From Pestalotiopsis fici W106-1 (Eukaryota; Ascomycota; Sordariomycetes; Amphisphaeriales; Sporocadaceae), in the NCBI RefSeq assembly GCF_000516985.1, contig NW_006917094.1, forward strand, positions 3,100,001-3,164,000: a stretch of DNA of 64,000 nucleotides. The letters run 5' to 3'. Under the pieces are notes generated by a model, which had not been told where the DNA came from, made no database searches, and was given only the letters and a program-made list of their open reading frames with translations. Position numbers and translations under genes: made by a program. Positions 58,676 to 64,000 of this stretch are shown piece by piece. The stretch's first letter is position 1. Every line of letters begins with the position of its first letter.

Positions 58676-59563
58676 ATGGGAGGACAATATTTTCGCTTCT
58701 TTGATCTGCCTGGCGAGCTTCGCACAGCAATCTTGGAGCATCTCGTCGTCATGGACTCGGACATACCTATATTCGCCATGAGGGAGACATGTGGTACGCA
58801 TTGGCGATTCTGTTTCCGTTCTTCACTGTTCCCAGGAGAGTGGTGAACATAAGTTGAGATATCTTGCTCTTTCATGATAACCTGCTGCGCTGCTTCAAAA
58901 ATCCCGTGTAGATCTATGCTGACCTGTACTTTAGTGCAAAGTTCACCGATGCTGCTGACTGACCTTTTGCTGGTGTGTCACCAGATGAACCGAGAGGCGT
59001 CCGGCTTGTTCTATACGCAGAACAAGTTTATAGTCAATCTCGGATCTCGCAGAATGTACAGCGAGATTACACAAGACGGGCAGCTCTTCAGCCCCGAGGT
59101 CATGGACGCTCGCCGTCGGATCCGATCCCTCAGCCTGCGCATGCGACGCATCAGTGGCGACTTTGAGCGGCTCGTGGTGCCCGCCGTCAAGGACATGATA
59201 CTCAACGGCAGCCTCAGGGTCCTCGATGTGGGCATCCTGGCGCAGGATACTAGTGCCCAGAAGACGGTAGTATGCGATCTCCGGCCGCACTCGGTCTCGC
59301 GAGATTTGGGAGCCGCGAGTGTCGTCAAGACGACGCCATTCCAGGCCCTTTTGCAGTTGCTGGTGGACCCGGACCTAGAGCAAGTCACGCTGTGGGTGTC
59401 ACTGATCCACTGGTCGCTCTGGTGTCCCTACCATTCAACTATTAAAAAGCACGCCAAACTGGATAGCTACAAAGACGGTGTAAGCATAGACTGGCGGCGG
59501 TTGGTGGAGGACTTTTCTGATGGCAGTAGTATCACCAAGGTCCAGCGGCCTAGATTCGCGTGA
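58676..59563 (+). CDS. 2EXR/F-box-like domain protein
   Basis: Two exons, 58676-58793 and 58935-59563, with a 141-bp intron (GTACGC donor, GCTGAC branch, TTTAG acceptor), give 248 aa. Residues 9-85 carry the 2EXR pattern: FFDLPGELRTAILEHLVV, then after the splice LLVCHQMNREASGLFYTQNKF. The intron cuts the domain between its two halves, and the joined frame reads cleanly. The rest is charged (ARRRIRSLSLRMRRI) with a Trp-containing end (WVSLIHWSLWCPYH). It resembles in layout the protein at 16603-17427. No function is known for this family. The splice model is inferred; an alternative acceptor at 58909 would shift the frame. Confidence 0.65.
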
Positions 59564-59595
59564 TGCATAGAATTATGACCTCTGATGTGCCTGCC

Positions 59596-59612
59596 TTTTT
59601 TTTTTTTTTTTT
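59596..59612. repeat. T17 tract
   Basis: Homopolymer just after the 2EXR-like gene's stop codon; probably in the 3'UTR. Confidence 0.9.
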
Positions 59613-62600
59613 CCCCCGGTTGGGCTGAAATGAATATTTTGTGCCATGGACGGTAAAATTCCAATGTGCGTGAAAACTCACATCCAAAGACATATACTGC
59701 TTGCAATGCCAAGAAGGTCAAGACCTCACAAGGCACTAGAATAAGCATCCTGCCATGACAGGATGTGCTATAGCAGCCAATTTAGATTGAGGACACACAA
59801 TTCATGAGTCTTTCCCAGTGCCGGATCGGACAAGGTCACATCTATGATGCATGCTTCGATGAGGATTGCTCGACCATTAATTATGTATCAATCCACTGCA
59901 GCCCTGCAAGGATGAAACGTCGTCCAAATGGAATCCTGTCGGTGAGGGATGAATGCAGGGAGTGTTGTCTTGTACTGGTTCTTGCTTGGTACATCAACGA
60001 ACAATTGCCCTGTTCCCCCTCGGGCGTCCATTACTTTAGCTTCGCCTCCCATGGTAGTGTGTATTGTAGTATCATCTCAAAATAAAACAGATGCCACATG
60101 TTGTGGGGGATAAGAGCATGGCAGGGTCGCAACAGATATGGCTCCTGTCAGCGGAAAGGATGTATCTTGCTTGCATGGAGATATGCCAGATGCACCTCTT
60201 ACTATACTATTTTTAAGAGGACGTAATATGAGGGTCTGTTGGGGGCCATCTCTCAAGTTGGTTGTAATCAAGCCATTGATACAACGCGGCGTGGTGGGCC
60301 TGGACATATTCTCATGTTGCACATGGCTTGGTAGGAACAGACTGTGCCTGTGACCACGTGCTCCACGTATCCCTCCGGATCTTGCAAGCTTGATCCTAGA
60401 TGCGGTGTGATAATGCCGGTCTTCTTTATTTTTGTTCGCGAATACTTCCCCATCTGCCGCCGCCAAGCATGGGTGGGCACTGAGAGTACGTGCAGAGTAT
60501 TATTGTATCACAATGTAGCAGTCCGCGCGCTTGGCCCCTTGGCTGTCTGAACGCTGACCGTGATACCGCGGCGTCGGCCCCCGCAACTTTTCTAGACCTA
60601 GGTATGAATGAGGCCCCTTTTCAAAACATCAGTATGGCAAGAATTAGACTTTTGGTATGTTTGGGGCGGAGTGGGAAACCAAGATGACCAGCTCAGCATC
60701 AGAGACGGAGGGGGCGGGGCACGACGCAAGAGGTCCGCAAGCTGCGATGAAGGAGTCCGCGAGAGTATGAGAAGTTTGGGGGTCGCGATTTCACTTGGCA
60801 GGAGAACGATATTGGTATCTCTCTCGAGCCTCTTTTCGGTAAATCTTTGACGAAAATTACACACGTCGATCACGTTGAAGTCGAATGCGGTGGTGAGGAG
60901 GGGCTGGACTACAAAATTCTACGTCTAGTGTTCAGTGTCGTATAATTCTAGTCCGTGCTGGAAAATTAGAGTGTCATAAGAGCTTGGATAAATCGATAAT
61001 TTCAGACTTGGCTCTCGTACTCTGTCGATCTAGAAACATGCTTTCTGCCAAGAATATTCAAAAAGATGAAAAGTCTTGGTAGTGTCACCAAGCCATTCGT
61101 GAGTTTTCGGTGTGAGAGAGAGAGCGTAAGAAACAAGATAGAGTCTTGGGGGTTTGAAGATTGCAGGCCAGTTTGTGGCACTTTCAAGTTGTGTGTTGCA
61201 GTTTCCCGATCAAATCGCCAGGTGTCAAGGGAGGGGGGCCAAGTAAATAGACAGATGCAAGAATGAACGTTTTGTCGCTGTCCGGACCCTTCTGAAACTT
61301 GTCGAGTAAGACATTGGGGAAGATCTGATAACTGTAGAAAATAGAATAAAATGTTTTCTAGCGGCCGTTACAGCGAGAATTGCTTTTTTGACTTCCACAA
61401 GCCTCTTTGGGGGGTTCAAGGGGTCCGCTTTGGCACTGTGATTTGCTGCAACATTAGTGCTCTCGATTGGCCCATAGGGTACGGAATGCGTCCGTTACAG
61501 CAGGCAGCCAGGCCAGGCTGCAGTAGTCCATGATCATCCCGTCTTGGTTATGCTTGGCACATGGCAGATCATCTTCTTGGTATTCGTTGTAGGAAATGCC
61601 TAAACACTTTCTCATCAAATAAGGTCTCTTGGGCGAGACAATGGTGTCTCAGAAGGCAGGAAACTGAATTTAGATCTTTGAAAACGGGTTACACAAGATA
61701 GGATTTACAGGATGCAACTGGTTTTCTCTTCAGCAGCCTCGGCTCTTTTTTTTTTATCTTATACTTTTTTCTCTTCTCTTATTCTCCCATGTGCACGGTG
61801 TCTTTTCACGACCTTATCCTCTTGTCTCAACCAATCACATACGTCACACCTCAAGTTCCGCTCATGCGGCTGATCAGAGGGTCCTAGAGGCACCGTGGGA
61901 GACACGATTGCATATACACTGACATTGGGAGAATGCGGTGTGGGATTTCACCCCTCCTCAATCAGGAGAATTCGCCATTCATAGCTCATCTCACTCGCTC
62001 GGTTTTACTCATGGAGAGATAACGCCCAGCTGCCAAGAGAGAAACACGTACTTTGTACTTCCCGCTCCATCCGCCAAGAAGGCTCAAGACTCAGATTGTT
62101 ACTGGATCTGCAGGTCAAGTATGACGAGCTATGTCTTGGTTCCGTTTTTGCCCCTTACGTCCGCCTGAGCCGAGAGATGGACGGATCTTATCATATTGCG
62201 ATCTAAGCCATTAGCGCGCATTAGCCCCTCACGACATCCATCCAAGATAGGACAATGAATATGGACGTGGGAAAGTAGAGAGGAAGGAGGGGTCATAAGT
62301 GAAGCAAGCATTTGGGAGAAAAGTCAGGTCGAGTCAAGGATCACTATCAGGTTCCAAGGTCGCGGAGTGCAGCATATTATAAACCTATTATTCAGATACA
62401 AATCCCTGTCATGACAATGGTTGCAGGGAAAAAAGGTTTTATATTCTTCTTGTATTCTTTGGTGCGCGCAACCGCAACTAAGCGAAACCCGTAACTTGTA
62501 GGACAACAGGGTTCCCCAGAAGCTACCTCTATCTTCATGATGATAAACCAGTAAAACAAAAAATCAAATCGTGATCATGATCATGATCTCAAGTAACGCT

Positions 62601-62876
62601 TGCTCCGAAACCCTTTCTAAAGTAGTAATAATAATCTCATAAGCCGAGCAGTCGCAGAGAAAAAGGCTGCAGAATGGCGCCTAGCGCCCCCAAAATATCA
62701 TTGTGGTCTTTCCCCCAGTCGAAGTCTTTTTTTTTTTTTATCAAGTATCATGGAGGGTTGGATGGGGGGTCGGTATAGAAAATTTCGACCATGTCGTAAA
62801 GCAGAGGATCATGCCCTCGGACGTTATTGAATTGTGACTCCTCTGAAAAAAGAATTGCATGAACGTGTATGATTGC
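59613..62876. other. intergenic, nothing recognised
   Basis: About 3.3 kb with several ORFs of 60-130 codons on both strands but none supported. It holds a 16-bp palindrome at 62573-62588. A long non-coding transcript or the 3'UTR of the small gene cannot be excluded. Confidence 0.5.
62573..62588. repeat. perfect palindrome GATCATGATCATGATC
   Basis: Sixteen-base perfect palindrome of TGATCA units in a gene-free stretch downstream of the small minus-strand gene. Probably chance or a protein-binding site. Confidence 0.6.
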
Positions 62877-63128
62877 CTACTCGATAGCCTGCTCGGCGTC
62901 CTCACCGTTCTGGACGGGGGAGAGCTGGAGGAATCGGAATGGAGGTGAGGCAGAAGCCGAAGAGGTACTGCTCAGGCTGGATGTGCGGCGAGCGGCAGGT
63001 CGTTCAGCGACGGCAGGCTGGGAGACGCTGGAAGTTCCAGAAGTGGTGGGTGCGAGGGGCAGGAAGACCATGGGGCTTTTTCTGTCCATCTTGCGGATAT
63101 CCATGGTGTTGAAAGTGACAGCAGACAT
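62877..63128 (-). CDS. small Ser/Ala/Pro-rich protein, family not recognised
   Basis: 83 aa, single exon. The ATG at 63128 is chosen because its context (CACACAATGTC) is good and the upstream part of the frame is a CT/CA-rich leader. The N-terminal 30 residues look conserved in style (TFNTMDIRKMDRKSPMVFLP, then LAP); the middle is Ser/Ala/Thr-rich (RRTSSLSSTSSASASPP) and the end is acidic (NGEDAEQAIE). No signal peptide, membrane helix or known domain. A TATAAA box lies about 250 bp upstream on the same strand. Clear core-promoter signals plus a non-random N-terminus support expression. It could be a small stress- or growth-related protein; this is not established. Confidence 0.6.
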   Translation of the reverse strand: MSAVTFNTMDIRKMDRKSPMVFLPLAPTTSGTSSVSQPAVAERPAARRTSSLSSTSSASASPPFRFLQLSPVQNGEDAEQAIE

Positions 63129-63184
63129 TGTGTGGTTTGGTAGTTGTGGAGAGTTTTTAGTCGACGATAGTAGAGTCACAAATT

Positions 63185-63204
63185 GTGTGTGTGTGTGTGT
63201 GTGT
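63185..63204 (-). repeat. GT/CA dinucleotide repeat in the leader of the 83-aa gene
   Basis: About ten GT units on the plus strand (CA on the transcribed sense), within the untranslated leader of the small gene. May vary in length between strains. Confidence 0.9.
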
Positions 63205-63372
63205 TGTCGATGTAAAGAAGTCTTTACGCGAGGAATTGGCTGAAGACAGAGAGAGGGTAAAGTAGTTGCGAAAGCTTGGTGGACTTGTGTGTACGAGAAG
63301 GCGTGTGTTGGGAAGATGATGAATAGAGACAAAGAAAGAACAACGGAAGGAAGAGAGAAGAGGGTGGCTTTC

Positions 63373-63378
63373 TTTATA
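63373..63378 (-). promoter_or_regulatory. TATA box for the 83-aa gene
   Basis: TATAAA on the minus strand, about 250 bp upstream of the ATG at 63128. It is followed by a CT-rich, CA-repeat leader. Confidence 0.5.
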
Positions 63379-64000
63379 CACCTGGATGACCACACACTCT
63401 TGCTACCGACTACTTGACTTACCTCCACAACCGACAGACAACTGACAGATAAAAGGCCCGGTGCTTTTGCACTTGCCCTGCTCGGACACGACAGAAAGAA
63501 ACGCATCCATCCCATCCCGGTCAACCTTGCTGCTCCGCGGTAGCCAGGCGGCAGATACGGGCAAACGGGGAGGTGGTCTGGCATTACCAAGCAGCACAGT
63601 CATAGCTGGAGTTTAGGCGATGGAGATTATTGATTTACGTATCCCCCCAAGACCGATGGTTTCAGTACCGTGTGGGCCAAGACGTGCTCGCCTCAAGCCG
63701 TGGCCATGGCCGATCCCGCGAGATAAAGTGGGCATTTGTAAGACAAGTCCGTTGCACATTCTTTTGGTCTGTCTCTCTGTAGGCAATGAGTGCGTGAAAT
63801 GAGAGCTGCGAGGGAGAAAAGAAAAAGCCGCTGGGCAGTGCGAGTGTCGGGGCTCTCTCTCTCCTGCCCAGCGATTCATCGAGGGAAAGTTTCCACACGT
63901 GGTCCCGTAATTGGTTGGTAAAGAGCGTTCGCGTCAAACAGCAAAAGAGCGCCGAGCGGGAAAAGGTTGTAAGGTAAGCCCTTAGTAGCCGTCGAGTGGG
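63379..64000. other. upstream region of the 83-aa gene
   Basis: No supported gene to the right edge. ORFs of 60-90 codons on both strands are not credible. Confidence 0.5.

Noticed and set aside
59804..60085. 93-codon Cys-rich plus-strand ORF
   Set aside because: No signal peptide, no promoter elements and no domain. Not listed as a secreted effector.

Overview
The window is nuclear DNA of a filamentous ascomycete, most likely a sordariomycete and probably Hypocreales. The protein-coding genes have 0-4 short introns (about 49-145 bp) with GTAAGT-type donors, CTAAC/CTGAC branch sites and TAG/CAG acceptors. The encoded proteins are typical filamentous-fungal versions of TAF2, CFT1, SAS4, CDC26, PSR1 and a peroxisomal ABCD transporter. 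Spacing is generous, with CT-rich leaders and many TACCTA-type intergenic motifs. No tRNA, rRNA, CRISPR array or intact transposon was recognised. One 100-bp assembly gap lies at 47143-47242.

Layout: an MFS transporter (minus, cut by the left edge) is followed by an F-box-like protein with Cys clusters (4660-5370) and a possible 55-aa basic protein (5856-6023, minus). A gene-poor stretch follows to about 13.4 kb. Next come a SET-domain protein (13436-14950), a doubtful two-exon gene (15220-15806, minus), a 2EXR/F-box-like protein (16603-17427, minus) and a CDC26-like APC/C subunit with a very long disordered tail (18648-19814). TAF2 (20606-25694) and SAS4 (26915-28895) lie head to tail on the minus strand. 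An AT-rich interval contains a broken gene next to a 24-base T tract, then an amidase (31302-33487). The IQ-motif protein (33752-35809, minus) faces it.

After that come an APC-family GABA/choline-type permease (37013-38841, minus), a single-pass membrane protein (40941-42288, minus), a peroxisomal ABCD half transporter (43276-45864, minus), a gap-containing intergenic region, a PSR1/NLI-type phosphatase with a long leader (50253-51853), CFT1/CPSF160 (53119-57705, minus), a second 2EXR-like protein (58676-59563) and an 83-aa small protein (62877-63128, minus).

Much of the core content concerns gene expression: TFIID (TAF2), histone acetylation/silencing (SAS4), a SET-domain protein and mRNA 3'-end processing (CFT1). 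Cell-cycle proteolysis (CDC26), plasma-membrane stress signalling (PSR1) and fatty-acid import (ABCD) are also represented. These genes are independent transcription units and I see no metabolic gene cluster. I found no clear new multi-gene system. The points most worth a second look are the SET gene leader, the enlarged CDC26, the non-canonical H-loop of the ABCD transporter, the decayed gene ending in an A tract, and the two small proteins.
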